A DNA stretch of 54,733 nt from a virus (IMGVR_UViG_3300005436_000014:1-54733), one strand, 5' to 3'; shown: positions 31,848-41,954, counted from the first letter of the stretch. Numbers and translations are program-made. Notes: generated by a model not told the origin, from the sequence alone.

Positions 31848-32629
31848 GGATTTATTCCATACATACGTATTGTTCCGCTATTAACATTTCCCCCACTAAA
31901 ATAAAATTTTATAGATGTATATGTAGCCGCCGCATGATAAAAAGTTATTTCATTTAATGCTATGTATGAATTCGTGTTTGTTAAATACATACCGTGTCCA
32001 TTACCATAAATTACATTAGAGGTACCGTTTGCACCATATACATATAGATACCCATTATATCCCGCAGAAGCATTTGTAATAAGTTGTGGAGAAGTGTTTC
32101 CAGACAATGCAAAAGAACTATCATTTTGATTATTATAATTAACATTACTTCCATTGGCGCAAAATGTATCAAACCAATTATATGCTGTAGTGACCCAAGT
32201 GGGTCCTGCTCCCGTTCCTACTTGACTTATTAGAAAATCAGTCGCAGAAACAGGCTGAACATTCGTAAAAGTGAATAAATATGTATTGTATGAGGACGTA
32301 AATTGGCTATCGAATTCAACTGTTGCCTGATTAGATGCAGTTATTGCCTGAATTAATGATAAACCGCCACTTCCTCCCCCTTGCCAAGTGGGCAAAGCAG
32401 AAGCACCATTAGATGTCAAAACTTGTCCAGCTGTTCCTACTCCAGAAACATTCTGAAATGTCCCTGTCGCTGTTGTTCCAGCACATATAACTGAATAAGC
32501 CGTAAATGTCGTATTGTTTGTGCCACCATGGGATACCGCAAAAGATGTACCATTCCAAATTCCAGAACTTATTGTTCCCAGGGTTGTAATCGAAGTTGAG
32601 CCAATGTCAAGTGAGGTGTTTGTCGTCAT
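31844..32629 (-). CDS. Tail fibre/receptor-binding protein, tandem paralogue 1
   Basis: 261 aa. The module GTISSGIWNGTSFAVSHGG precedes ITASNQATVEFDSQFTSSYN and the end YTSIKFYFSGGNVNSGTIRM. About 48 bases near 32489-32536 are identical to the second copy (31706-31753), indicating recent duplication or gene conversion. Confidence 0.75.
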   Translation of the reverse strand: MTTNTSLDIGSTSITTLGTISSGIWNGTSFAVSHGGTNNTTFTAYSVICAGTTATGTFQNVSGVGTAGQVLTSNGASALPTWQGGGSGGLSLIQAITASNQATVEFDSQFTSSYNTYLFTFTNVQPVSATDFLISQVGTGAGPTWVTTAYNWFDTFCANGSNVNYNNQNDSSFALSGNTSPQLITNASAGYNGYLYVYGANGTSNVIYGNGHGMYLTNTNSYIALNEITFYHAAATYTSIKFYFSGGNVNSGTIRMYGINP

Positions 32630-32630
32630 T

Positions 32631-34553
32631 TTACACCACCGTTATAGAGCCAGAACAATCACTTACCACAAATGTAGTATTTGCTGTAGTACATCTGACA
32701 GTTATGCAATTGTATTGATTGGTTGAAGCTAAACTACCTGTAATACCAGTGGTTGTAGGTGTTGAGTTTAAGTTGATAGTTTGGTTTGCATTCTGAGCAA
32801 TCTTCCAGCCACCAGAAGATCCACCAACGATAATAAATGTATCTCCCTGTGCAGCAGTTGTTGGCAATGTTAATGTCACAAGACTTGCGCCGTTGTTAAT
32901 ATAATACGCACTTCCAGCAACCATTGTAACTGAACTTGAGTTCTGGTTAACGATTAAACCAGATCCAGGATTTGTCCATGTTGGAAGAGCACTTGCTCCA
33001 GCAGATGTTAAAACTTGTCCAGTAGATCCCACTCCAGAAACGTTTTGGAATACACCTGTAGCAGTCGTTCCCGCACAAATAACGCTATAAGCTGTAAAGG
33101 TTGTATTACCAGTACCTCCAACGGCAACTATTGCTGTACCTATCGAAGGAACTCCTGTTCCGCTTGTTTGTAAGACGCCATTATTGGCGGTCGATAAACC
33201 TACTACAGTATTTGCAGCTGAAGAGTATAGGACCTGATTAATAGTTGTAGTTGCTGGGAATGTTGCAGTCGACCAAGCTGGTGCTGCTGTAGATCCAGAC
33301 ATAAGAACTTGGTTGGCTGTAGCAGTTCCAGAAAGTATGGCACCAGCTGAAGCGGTTGAATAGAATATACCACCATTAGAAGCGGTTAGGGCTGCATTGG
33401 TACCACCCTTGTTGAGTGCTATGTTTGTTGCGCTCCAGGTTCCCGTTGTTACGGTTCCTAATTGAACAATAGTTGTTTGTCCAGGATAGCCAGAGAAATT
33501 GATATTCGTTGTACCAATTGTCCAGGGCCCTGAATTTGATACAATCCACACTGATTGAAAATTGGTATTTCCTTGAGCTACCCATACATTTGCGCCATAA
33601 GTTATAGAACCAACAACAGATCCATCAAAATCTATTGCTCTTGTGATAATCCAATTGGTTGATCCTGAACCAACATTTGTTACAGTATATATACCATTTT
33701 GGTTAGATGTCCCTTGATTTTTAACGAGTATTCTATCTCCTACACTAGTGGCAAATCCATCTATGGACAGTGCAGCTTGAGTTGTATTATTTGTTAATGT
33801 AGCTCCAACACCAGATGAACCATTATTATATGTAGCGACAAGATTAGCCGTAGTAGCATAAACACATACAGCTCTTTGGGTGATAACGGATTCATCAATT
33901 GTCAATGTTCCAGTAGTTGTAATGGGACCGCCAGATAATCCTAATCCTGATATAATATTTGTAACGCCCGTCCCTGTAGGCGCGCCCCAAGTTCCATCCC
34001 CACGCCAGAAAGTTGATGAACTTGCAGATGTTCCTGAATTTAGATTAGTAACAGGAAGATTACCGGTTACACCGTTTGTAAGATTGACTTGATCCCAAGC
34101 TGGAATATTGGATGCGCCCGTATTAGCAAGGTATCTCGTTGCTGTTACATTCTTTGCTAAAGTTGATAATACGTTTGCAGCACTGCCGTACAAAATATCT
34201 CCAGCAGCACATGTTGAAGGGTGAGTAAGTGTTGACCATGATGGTGCGCCTGAAGCTCCGGATAACAGCAATTGATTGGATGTTGCTGTTCCGGCAAGGA
34301 TTGCTCCTGCGGCAGCTGTGGAATAGAATATACCACCATTAGAAGCCACAAGATTCGCATTCGTTCCACCAAAAGCAAGAGCAACGATCGTTCCATCCCA
34401 TACACCTGTTCCTATGGTTCCTAATGTGGTAATAGAAGGTTGACCTAGATAGCCAACATCAATAGATATAATAGGATTGGTTCCACCAGAGGAATCAATC
34501 TGCAATCCTGCTCCTGTTACTGTTCTAACCGCTGATATAATGCCGAATGTCAC
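32631..34553 (-). CDS. Long tail fibre protein (640 aa)
   Basis: Opens [20 protein letters not shown] and contains three or so copies of the fibre module ([57 protein letters not shown]). A middle domain reads [20 protein letters not shown]...GATLTNN. That middle domain is also in the neighbouring 588-aa fibre, so they share a common scaffold. Confidence 0.7.
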   Translation of the reverse strand: MTFGIISAVRTVTGAGLQIDSSGGTNPIISIDVGYLGQPSITTLGTIGTGVWDGTIVALAFGGTNANLVASNGGIFYSTAAAGAILAGTATSNQLLLSGASGAPSWSTLTHPSTCAAGDILYGSAANVLSTLAKNVTATRYLANTGASNIPAWDQVNLTNGVTGNLPVTNLNSGTSASSSTFWRGDGTWGAPTGTGVTNIISGLGLSGGPITTTGTLTIDESVITQRAVCVYATTANLVATYNNGSSGVGATLTNNTTQAALSIDGFATSVGDRILVKNQGTSNQNGIYTVTNVGSGSTNWIITRAIDFDGSVVGSITYGANVWVAQGNTNFQSVWIVSNSGPWTIGTTNINFSGYPGQTTIVQLGTVTTGTWSATNIALNKGGTNAALTASNGGIFYSTASAGAILSGTATANQVLMSGSTAAPAWSTATFPATTTINQVLYSSAANTVVGLSTANNGVLQTSGTGVPSIGTAIVAVGGTGNTTFTAYSVICAGTTATGVFQNVSGVGSTGQVLTSAGASALPTWTNPGSGLIVNQNSSSVTMVAGSAYYINNGASLVTLTLPTTAAQGDTFIIVGGSSGGWKIAQNANQTINLNSTPTTTGITGSLASTNQYNCITVRCTTANTTFVVSDCSGSITVV

Positions 34554-34564
34554 TTATGTCTCTC

Positions 34565-36331
34565 CTATACCGTTTGACCAGGATAATTGAGCCACAGAGC
34601 CGTTGTGGCAGATAATGCAATGAATACTGATTTTGAGATTTGTCCAACAGTAACCGGTTCGACAGCTGTATAGCCGCCAGCGACTGCGGGATCTAAAAAA
34701 TATCCCGATCCAGGGGTAAGACCAGCACCACCGAGAGTTACAACACCTGAGAATTGATAAATGAAGTTATCCGCATCTGTAACGATTGATACAATTCCAA
34801 CTACGCCAGATGCATGAGCACCACTATCAGCTTCTGCTTTTGTATACGTGTTTGTTCCTGTACATCTGATAATATTACCAACGATAAAACCGTGTGCAAC
34901 CTGATTAACAGAGACGGTAAATTCTGTAGTTGAGTTTTGCCATGTCGGAAGGGCACCTGCGCCATTTGATATAAGGATTTGACCGGCAGCACCTGTACCA
35001 GCATTTTGAAGAACACCCGTCGCGGTAGTACCTGCACAGACCACCCCGTATGCTGTTGTTAGTGTTGTAAGACCAGTACCTCCAAATGGAACTGTTATCG
35101 GAGTCCCATTCCACACACCCGCACCAATGGTTCCAAGAGTTGTAATAGATGCCTGACCTACATACGTAGGAGATATTGATATAACCGGCGTTGTTGTTCC
35201 ATTGACAACATTTATCTCATTTAGAGTTCCTGTAACACTCGTGACTGAACCACCAAATCCAAAACTTATCCATTGTATGGGATCTGTACCAACTATATTG
35301 ACGATATCGACTTCTAACCATGCGGTATTGATATTGATTGTTCCATTAAGGACATTTGTAAAGTCACCAACCTGAATTGTTGTTGGGGAGTTAAAATCTA
35401 TGGATCTTGTTAAAACCCATGCAACACCACCATTTCCAACGACTGTTACGTCATAAATACCGTTTTGAAATGTTGTTACTTGATCTTTGATAAGAATACG
35501 ATCATTAACATTAACATTATAACCATCAACGACTAATGCTGCTAATGCGCCATTGTTGGTTAAAGTTGCGCCAACACCAGATGCCCCATTATTATAAATC
35601 ACATTTAAATTAGCTGTTGTAGCTGCTTGACATGAAGCTTTAATAAAGAATGTTTCAATAGAAGATGATGTAATAATAATATCAGTACGATTATCACCTG
35701 GATTGTCATTAATCGTGATTCCAGTATTTTGACCAGCTATAAAATTAAGCTGTGATTTAGAGGATTGAAATACACCATTAACTTGTGAATTTACCCGTTG
35801 AACAGTCGTATCGTTAACAACAGATAATTGTGGATTGCCAGCAACACCATCAGCATTCAATATGGCTATACTGTTATTATCTGTTAATTGAACTGTTTGA
35901 TAAGTTCCAAGATTACTCCTAACAACAATTCCTGTTGTATTAAGAGCTTGGAGACCCGCTAATTCCGATAACAATGCAGGTGCAATAGAAACTGAACCAG
36001 CACCTAAAGTTAATGAAAGTCCCCCACCTGCGCTTAAAACAGATGCGCTGGGTAATAGGGCATTTGGCGCTAAGAGGACATATTGAGCATTAGCAGCGTT
36101 TCCTAAATTATTAAGTGTAGCGGCGGAAGCTGTTAAAGCAACTCCGTCTAACTGAAACTGACCAATGCCTCTATCAAAATTGATAAGGTTGGTTGCCAGA
36201 GTCATTAATGTGGAATTACCAAGTCCATCTTGAATGATTTGAGGAGTAGTCGATATTCCTTGACCATTTGATCCTGCAAGCAAAAGATTTGCATATGTTT
36301 CCGCCGGAGTAAGATTTGAGATATTGGACAT
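34565..36331 (-). CDS. Tail fibre protein with N-terminal virion-attachment region (588 aa)
   Basis: Start at ATG 36329-36331 (MSNISNLTPAETYANLLLAG), which overlaps the upstream stop (taATG); an upstream in-frame start is not needed. Contains the ASCQAATTANLNVIYNNGAS domain shared with the 640-aa fibre and one GGTGLTTLTTAYGVVCAG module. A C-terminal beta domain with a glycine hinge (GSGYFLDPAVAGGYTAVEP) ends the protein. Confidence 0.7.
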   Translation of the reverse strand: MSNISNLTPAETYANLLLAGSNGQGISTTPQIIQDGLGNSTLMTLATNLINFDRGIGQFQLDGVALTASAATLNNLGNAANAQYVLLAPNALLPSASVLSAGGGLSLTLGAGSVSIAPALLSELAGLQALNTTGIVVRSNLGTYQTVQLTDNNSIAILNADGVAGNPQLSVVNDTTVQRVNSQVNGVFQSSKSQLNFIAGQNTGITINDNPGDNRTDIIITSSSIETFFIKASCQAATTANLNVIYNNGASGVGATLTNNGALAALVVDGYNVNVNDRILIKDQVTTFQNGIYDVTVVGNGGVAWVLTRSIDFNSPTTIQVGDFTNVLNGTININTAWLEVDIVNIVGTDPIQWISFGFGGSVTSVTGTLNEINVVNGTTTPVISISPTYVGQASITTLGTIGAGVWNGTPITVPFGGTGLTTLTTAYGVVCAGTTATGVLQNAGTGAAGQILISNGAGALPTWQNSTTEFTVSVNQVAHGFIVGNIIRCTGTNTYTKAEADSGAHASGVVGIVSIVTDADNFIYQFSGVVTLGGAGLTPGSGYFLDPAVAGGYTAVEPVTVGQISKSVFIALSATTALWLNYPGQTV

Positions 36332-36675
36332 TAGACTTGATTCTCCCAATCTCCCCAAGCGGCCCATGTGGTTTCATTAATGGTGTCCCACTCAAGAGAA
36401 TCGCGAGACCAGTCTTCATTTGGTTGCGTATTCCATGGTCTTGGGTGATCAACTGGAACAGGGTCAAGTTTAATGACGGGATTTAATCCTTGAGGATTAG
36501 GAATATCGGCAAAATACCGATTCACATAAAGACCCGTCCAAACAAGACCAGAGCCTCTATAATCCATTTGTTTTACAAGATCAGAGTAATTACAAATAAG
36601 TCCCGATCGATCACATCGACCAACTGCATCTGGATTGTCTGGCTTGATATTGACAAATCTACCCTTTGGAAACAT
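36331..36675 (-). CDS. Conserved phage virion-region protein (114 aa)
   Basis: MFPKGRFVNIKPDNPDAVGRCDRSGLICNYSDLVKQMDYRG...VWTGLYVNRYFADIPNPQGLNP resembles a small protein found next to adaptors and fibres in short-tailed phages. The CDRSG pattern with a second Cys could be a small metal or disulfide knot. It overlaps both neighbours by one base. Role unassigned. Confidence 0.6.
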   Translation of the reverse strand: MFPKGRFVNIKPDNPDAVGRCDRSGLICNYSDLVKQMDYRGSGLVWTGLYVNRYFADIPNPQGLNPVIKLDPVPVDHPRPWNTQPNEDWSRDSLEWDTINETTWAAWGDWENQV

Positions 36676-37730
36676 TATGCACCCCCTGAATAATAGAGGT
36701 TTGGCATAATGCGCAAAGGAACATTCTCAACATCTTCTACCTCAGCGGCGATATAAACTTTATCCGCCAATGCTTGAAGAACAGGATATTTATCTTGTGC
36801 AAATTTAAAAGCAACGCGTGCTGCCAACTCAGCCACTACCGATTCCATAAACATTTGAGGAATGGCTATATTCTGATTCATGGATGTTACGTCCATGATT
36901 TGTTGAGTCTGATTGTATACTAATGTTTCATAAGAATTATCAGGTGTAGGCCATAGGGTTAGTATTGGCGATATTTGACGATCAAGATAATAACTTGAAG
37001 GTGTAGCCTGATCCTGTTTGTTTGGATATGATGTCCATTCAGACCGAGAGATTGGGGTTAGTATTCTACTATAATTAGGAACACTAAAATAGATTTGCTG
37101 GACATTTAACGTACCACCACCTGTTTCGCGTATACGAATCGCTTTTGCGTTAATAGGGGAAGGTATAACAGACCATATAATTTGACCAATCGGATAATAT
37201 TGCTGTCCGATCGTAATGCTATTTAGCCATGTATTACCATCAAATGAGTATTCAACAACGAGATTGTAATTACCCGAAACGTTGTTTTGAACACCTACAT
37301 AATAGATCGACGGTGTATTACCTATGGGATAGGTATAAGATATATATCCGTTAGCCACGGTTTGGGTACAAGCAGTTCCACTACTCCCAGAAAAAGCATT
37401 AGAAGCATTACCGCCAGCACTACTAAAAGGAGTTCCACCCAATATTCTGTCATTATTACTCGCTGTACACTCTGTTACTCTTAATGTGTATGAAGGAAGT
37501 TGGTATGATGGTTGACCTACATTGATATTCATCATTGTTTTTTGGACTGTGAAGAGATTGAATCCCTTGTCAGCCATTTGTGACAAAAGAAAGTTTAGGG
37601 ATCGAATCGCGGCGGTAATTTGACGCCCGTCGATAGCAGCGCCTGAAATACCACATCGCTCAAATGCTTCATCCACAAAGTTTGAAACAAGCGTTGTCGT
37701 ACCAAAGTTATAGGTTTGACTATAAGACAC
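36675..37730 (-). CDS. Head-tail adaptor (P22 gp4-like) with inserted beta domain
   Basis: 351 aa. The ends fit the gp4-like adaptor (EAFERCGISGAAIDGRQITAAIRSLNFLLSQMADKGFNLF near 20-60; FKFAQDKYPVLQALADKVY near 310-330). Residues about 91-228 look like a discoidin-like beta sandwich (YSFDGNTWLNSITIGQQYY, AKAIRIRETGGGTL), which accounts for the length beyond the ~200 aa family norm. The insert may bind glycans or fibres. Confidence 0.65.
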   Translation of the reverse strand: MSYSQTYNFGTTTLVSNFVDEAFERCGISGAAIDGRQITAAIRSLNFLLSQMADKGFNLFTVQKTMMNINVGQPSYQLPSYTLRVTECTASNNDRILGGTPFSSAGGNASNAFSGSSGTACTQTVANGYISYTYPIGNTPSIYYVGVQNNVSGNYNLVVEYSFDGNTWLNSITIGQQYYPIGQIIWSVIPSPINAKAIRIRETGGGTLNVQQIYFSVPNYSRILTPISRSEWTSYPNKQDQATPSSYYLDRQISPILTLWPTPDNSYETLVYNQTQQIMDVTSMNQNIAIPQMFMESVVAELAARVAFKFAQDKYPVLQALADKVYIAAEVEDVENVPLRIMPNLYYSGGA

Positions 37731-37739
37731 TTCATAATC

Positions 37740-37937
37740 CTATTTCTTTTTTCCGCCACCAAATTTAATACCAATCTTTGCCAAGTTTGCTTCTTTCCTA
37801 AGAGTGGGACTTTTAGAATGAGATGCCTTTTCAAGTTTTAATTTTGGAATTTTATTGCCCATTGGAACACCAAGTTTCTTGTGTAACTTACCTTTGTTTT
37901 TGCCGAAGGCTTCTTCCATCCACATATCTTTTGCCAT
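37740..37937 (-). CDS. Small basic virion-region protein (65 aa)
   Basis: Lysine/glycine-rich (GKNKGKLHKKLG, KIPKLKLEKASHSKS, FGGGKKK). Similar short basic proteins lie between capsid and adaptor genes in related podoviruses. Might bind DNA inside the head. It lies next to the adaptor gene in the same direction. Confidence 0.55.
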   Translation of the reverse strand: MAKDMWMEEAFGKNKGKLHKKLGVPMGNKIPKLKLEKASHSKSPTLRKEANLAKIGIKFGGGKKK

Positions 37938-38864
37938 TTAATCAATTCCTTGTTGCAATAGAGTTAAATTCAAACTTCCACCAGTGGATGCAGTAACTAC
38001 ACACTGCAAAGCTGATGCCGGAGTTGTGAGAGCTGTAAATTGGCTTGTAGAGGCGCCTGTAATGCCAGCTGCAATAGCGGTTGAAATTGGAAGGGCAGGG
38101 AAGTAATAACCAGCATTCGCACCACCACCAGCCACGCCACTTCCATTGGCGCCCGTTGCCGTATAGGTAAATGTGGTTGCCGAGGCTACAGTAATCATGG
38201 CTGTTATATTAATAAGATTGGCAGCAACGCCAGAAGCGATGCCAGATCCAACAATGGTAACTATGTTTCCTGTTTGAAGGCCCGCTGTTGATGGAACGGT
38301 GACTGTAGTCACGGCGCTTCCATTGGCAACATTAATAGGATTGTTTGCCAATTGAACAAGCTTTGGGTATGTATATTGAACGGTACCACCAGGGTATGTG
38401 TAAGAATCAATGGTGTTTGCCGTTTGATTAATGGAATAAGTAATTGTTCCTTGCACATCGGCTTCAATTGTTGTGCTTGGGAACTTCGAGAATGTATTTA
38501 ATTTATTCCATATAAATGTACCTGTTGCGCCAGATCCTATGCTGAAGTTTGTCAAATCAGCACTTGAGGCAATATTTGTTATGGAATTATATTGTTTTGC
38601 AGATGTGACAGTGGCATTAGCTGTTGGTCCTGCCAAAACTTCACTTTGGAAATTTCCCCAAAGATCCGTTCCCTTTATCGTAATATTAACTCCACTAAGA
38701 TTATCTGTTGATGTTACGGTAATGTTTCTAGCTAAATTTTGAAAGATAAAGGGATAGAAATTGGCAAGACTAATAGATGTAGATGCACCCCCTACTGTAG
38801 CAGTAGTACCAAGCAATAGCGTGGCATTAGAAGGCGCAAAATAATTTACTATTGGTCTCGCCAT
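37938..38864 (-). CDS. Virion protein with shuffled 'NP...GGG' domain (308 aa)
   Basis: An N-terminal beta domain (ARNITVTSTDNLSGVNITIKG...GPTANATVTSAK) is shared with the 472-aa protein upstream. Residues about 178-250 are a copy of the 'NP...GGG' domain (NPINVANGSAVTTVTVPSTA, GGGANAGY). Likely a capsid decoration or head-fibre protein, from its place just after the capsid genes. Confidence 0.6.
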   Translation of the reverse strand: MARPIVNYFAPSNATLLLGTTATVGGASTSISLANFYPFIFQNLARNITVTSTDNLSGVNITIKGTDLWGNFQSEVLAGPTANATVTSAKQYNSITNIASSADLTNFSIGSGATGTFIWNKLNTFSKFPSTTIEADVQGTITYSINQTANTIDSYTYPGGTVQYTYPKLVQLANNPINVANGSAVTTVTVPSTAGLQTGNIVTIVGSGIASGVAANLINITAMITVASATTFTYTATGANGSGVAGGGANAGYYFPALPISTAIAAGITGASTSQFTALTTPASALQCVVTASTGGSLNLTLLQQGID

Positions 38865-38876
38865 TTCTTAACTCCT

Positions 38877-40295
38877 TTACGGGAACGTTGCAGGTGTATA
38901 TTGAGGTACACCGAATCGAGAAATCACTGTTTGATAGAGATTTCCTTTTGCAGGAGACATAACAACCGCTGAACCACCATCCACTTGAGCGCCACCGGTA
39001 GATGTCACGGTAGATACAAATGTGAATGAATTCTGATCAATGACTGTAACTGGCCAAGTTCCATTAAACACCGTAGCATGAGCTGATGTAGCGCCTGTGA
39101 AGGTTACATTTTCACCTGTTGTGAAATCATGATTTGGAGCAGTAACGGTTACTGTTGTTGAGTTATTTATTGCAAACGGATTGTTTGCTAAAATAGTTGT
39201 TCCAGAAACAGCACCATTGAACTTTCGTGTGTCACCACTTGCACTATACATATTAATTGTAAGGCGCTTCGTACCATCAGCATTGCTTGAAGGAGCATAA
39301 GTCCCTCGAACGTCGCCAGTAGTTGCTGTAGCAGGTGATGTTTCATCAGCAACGACTAATGTTCCAGATGTTCCAAGGTTTGCAGCAGCATATAGGACAG
39401 CCGCACCACCACCAACAGTTGCACCAGCAGTAGCATTGCCAACTGTGTTATAAGCAAAGTGTGTTGCATCAATAATGGTAATAGGGGCTGTCGTATTTAA
39501 TTCGGCAGCTGTAATACCATCCGTTGTTGTAGCGCCGGATATAGAGACCAACTGACCATTATGGAGAGAAGCCGTTGATGTAACCGTTACCGTAACAGCA
39601 CTAGAACCAGCAGCTCCAGTCGTTAATGGATTGTTTGCCAAAGGTCCAACGCTGACTTGATTTGATGCTACTCCAATATCGGCGCCATTATTCCACATAG
39701 GAATACCAAGATAATTTGCGTTCTTCAAATAAAATGGCAGACCAAATGTATTACCAACTCCAACGCTAATGTTCGCCGCTGCCGCAGATGTTCGCACACC
39801 TTGAACAACATAAAACGCTTTTTTACCAAATACAGTTGTCGTGTTTGGACCTGTTATTTGCTCTGCGATAGGAATGCCGTAAAAATCCCATCCATAAACT
39901 GTAATATTAACTAAGCTAATATCGCCAGTGCTGGTTATTGATATATTTCGTGCACTATCTAATTGCAATAAAGGACCAGCATTAAGACCTGTTGTTTGAC
40001 CAGCATACGAAGTTAATACTGTTAAACCATTAACACTCGTTGTCGTGAGAGTTACATATGCAGCCCCAGCAGTTACCGCACCACTTGCAAGAAGAGTTGT
40101 ACTAACCGGAGTCGGAACAATATCTAGCAGAGACGTAGGCGTTAAATAGATTCCAGGTGCTTGTGTATCAGCCGGCGTCGCAACTTGAGCTGGTGGTGTC
40201 ATGGGATTGACACTGTTTGAGAACTGGGACCCAAAATAGGGTCCCGATCTCACACCATCTTCAAAATGCGACCCTTGTGGGGGTAGTGTAGACAT
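38877..40295 (-). CDS. Virion protein with two 'NP...GGG'-like domains (472 aa)
   Basis: The N-terminal half has the ARNISITSTGDISLVNITVYG...GPNTTTVFGKK domain paralogous to the 308-aa protein. A full 'NP...GGG' domain lies at about 225-303 (ITAAELNTTAPITIIDATHF) and a second, diverged one near 375-450 (GENVTFTGATSAH). Encoded right after the major capsid gene, so a capsid-surface or decoration role is likely. Confidence 0.6.
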   Translation of the reverse strand: MSTLPPQGSHFEDGVRSGPYFGSQFSNSVNPMTPPAQVATPADTQAPGIYLTPTSLLDIVPTPVSTTLLASGAVTAGAAYVTLTTTSVNGLTVLTSYAGQTTGLNAGPLLQLDSARNISITSTGDISLVNITVYGWDFYGIPIAEQITGPNTTTVFGKKAFYVVQGVRTSAAAANISVGVGNTFGLPFYLKNANYLGIPMWNNGADIGVASNQVSVGPLANNPLTTGAAGSSAVTVTVTSTASLHNGQLVSISGATTTDGITAAELNTTAPITIIDATHFAYNTVGNATAGATVGGGAAVLYAAANLGTSGTLVVADETSPATATTGDVRGTYAPSSNADGTKRLTINMYSASGDTRKFNGAVSGTTILANNPFAINNSTTVTVTAPNHDFTTGENVTFTGATSAHATVFNGTWPVTVIDQNSFTFVSTVTSTGGAQVDGGSAVVMSPAKGNLYQTVISRFGVPQYTPATFP

Positions 40296-40298
40296 ATA

Positions 40299-41210
40299 TT
40301 ATGCTCCTTGTGATCCGAAAGCCGCACGCCAGTTAGAACAACCAAAGGAATAACGCTCAACGAAGTTAACGTTTAGGTTACGCGTAGTTGTATCGGTAAA
40401 CATGTCAATGGTAAGAGGATCGCGTTCATAATATTTGAACCCGTTCTGTTCATTGCAAGTTGTAAGCAATGTCCATTGATTTGGATTGGTCAAGAATAGG
40501 TTGACCGCATGTCCTTGAGGCACACCACTCATGTTGTAAAGAGCATTGATATCGTTATCCGCTGTAGATGTACGGAATTTAGATTCTAATAGTCTTTCAC
40601 AAGTGAATTGTAACTGAGGGGGAACAACCAACTTCATAGCGCGATAAGAAATACGCAAAGCTGCCGCACTTAAGAACTGTTGAATGCCAACATATGCATC
40701 TTGCAATGATGTTTCATTCAATTGAGTTGGAAGTGCAAAAGCATTTGGTGATGTATTACCAACAACTGGGTGAGCTGTTGAAAACAAAGGCTGCCCGTCG
40801 CTTACTGGGAAGCTTGAGGAAAAACCATTGTTAATAATGGCAGCACCATTAATGTTCTTTGCTTGACGCATGGAATCTTTACCAGACTCTGAAGCGCGAG
40901 GCCATTGGTCTTTATAAAGGTTATCTCGAATTGCGTTTGCTGTGATCAAGAAGCCAATACCAAAGTTCCTATGGTAATAGGATGTTTGATAGATCTGAGC
41001 CATATCACCATATGCAACAGCGCCACCATCTGGCTTATATTGTGCAACTGGTAATAGTCTCATTTCTTCTTCAAGTTCAAATGCTTTATCAGAAATGTGT
41101 TGAGTAAAAATCTCTTTCCATTGATCTGGATAAACATTGTAATCACCGAAAACGGCAGCGAGACCAGGCCGTAAAAGGTTTTGGATTGATTGTAAAGTGA
41201 TAATCGACAT
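40299..41210 (-). CDS. Major capsid protein
   Basis: 303 aa. The N-terminal arm (SIITLQSIQNLLRPGLAAVF), then a long central region with LPVAQYKPDGGAVAYGD, LFSTAHPVVGN and LVVPPQLQFTCERLLESKF, match Mu gpT-like major head proteins of the HK97 fold. It is flanked by decoration-like genes, with scaffold and chaperonin genes upstream. Candidate client of the phage GroEL/GroES-like pair. Confidence 0.8.
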   Translation of the reverse strand: MSIITLQSIQNLLRPGLAAVFGDYNVYPDQWKEIFTQHISDKAFELEEEMRLLPVAQYKPDGGAVAYGDMAQIYQTSYYHRNFGIGFLITANAIRDNLYKDQWPRASESGKDSMRQAKNINGAAIINNGFSSSFPVSDGQPLFSTAHPVVGNTSPNAFALPTQLNETSLQDAYVGIQQFLSAAALRISYRAMKLVVPPQLQFTCERLLESKFRTSTADNDINALYNMSGVPQGHAVNLFLTNPNQWTLLTTCNEQNGFKYYERDPLTIDMFTDTTTRNLNVNFVERYSFGCSNWRAAFGSQGA

Positions 41211-41215
41211 ATTGG

Positions 41216-41812
41216 TTATACTCCTGTTGCGCCAGCATTTAAGCTTGTGTTGTTGAGCTTTACCAAAACATTGTTATAGGTAACGCCAGTGATGTTTCCT
41301 GGAACTGGAGTGAAACCTAAAATATGTAATGGGAAAGTAGCTGTGGCTGCTGGTGGTCGTGTAGCTGTATCTAATGCCATACCGGACAAACCAGTTGATG
41401 TATTTCCAGCGGTTCCGAAAGATACTTCAGCATTCAAGTTAATTTGTGCTGTCGTAATTGCGCCAGTTGCTTGAATATCAAACACTGTATTTGGATCTGT
41501 AACTACGATTGCTGTGGCAGATGTACCGGCCGCGATTGATGTTGAAGCTGCCCAATATGGACTAAATGTTTGTAATCCATTTGCTGCCTGATAGTTTATT
41601 CCCATAAACACACCAGCGGCAGGCGCGGCGGCACCAGAACCAGGTGTATAAATTGTAATGAGACCAGATGTGAATCGAACGAGGTCGCCTCTAAAAAGTG
41701 ATGTTCCATAAGATGCGGTTAGAGGAATTTCTGTTACGAGACCCGTCCACGGCGCACCTAAAATTGTATTATAAGGAACAAGACCCAAGGGCGCATTGAC
41801 GCCATAAGTCAT
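41216..41812 (-). CDS. Capsid decoration or head-stabilising protein
   Basis: 198 aa. Starts MTYGVNAPLGLVPYNTILGA, beta-rich, with Gly/Ala/Thr runs. Encoded immediately upstream of the major capsid gene, where decoration proteins are usual. First gene after the interrupted TA insertion. Confidence 0.6.
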   Translation of the reverse strand: MTYGVNAPLGLVPYNTILGAPWTGLVTEIPLTASYGTSLFRGDLVRFTSGLITIYTPGSGAAAPAAGVFMGINYQAANGLQTFSPYWAASTSIAAGTSATAIVVTDPNTVFDIQATGAITTAQINLNAEVSFGTAGNTSTGLSGMALDTATRPPAATATFPLHILGFTPVPGNITGVTYNNVLVKLNNTSLNAGATGV

Positions 41813-41913
41813 GATTTAACTCCTAAAAAAAATTAATATATTCAATTGTAAGTAAAGGATTAACGCTGGAAGCGAGAAGAGTATCAGGACCTTTTGAACC
41901 TAATATCTTATAA

Positions 41914-41954
41914 CGACCGCCCGAAGGGTCGAGGTAGCAAATGATAAATGCTAC
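41914..41954. other. Two adjacent hairpins in the leader of the capsid genes
   Basis: CGACC...GGTCG (41914-41931; minus-strand loop contains CTTCGG) and GTAGCA...TGCTAC (41934-41954) could fold in the leader of the capsid transcript. Neither has a T-tract. They may affect mRNA stability or mark the edge of the inserted TA cassette. Confidence 0.4.
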
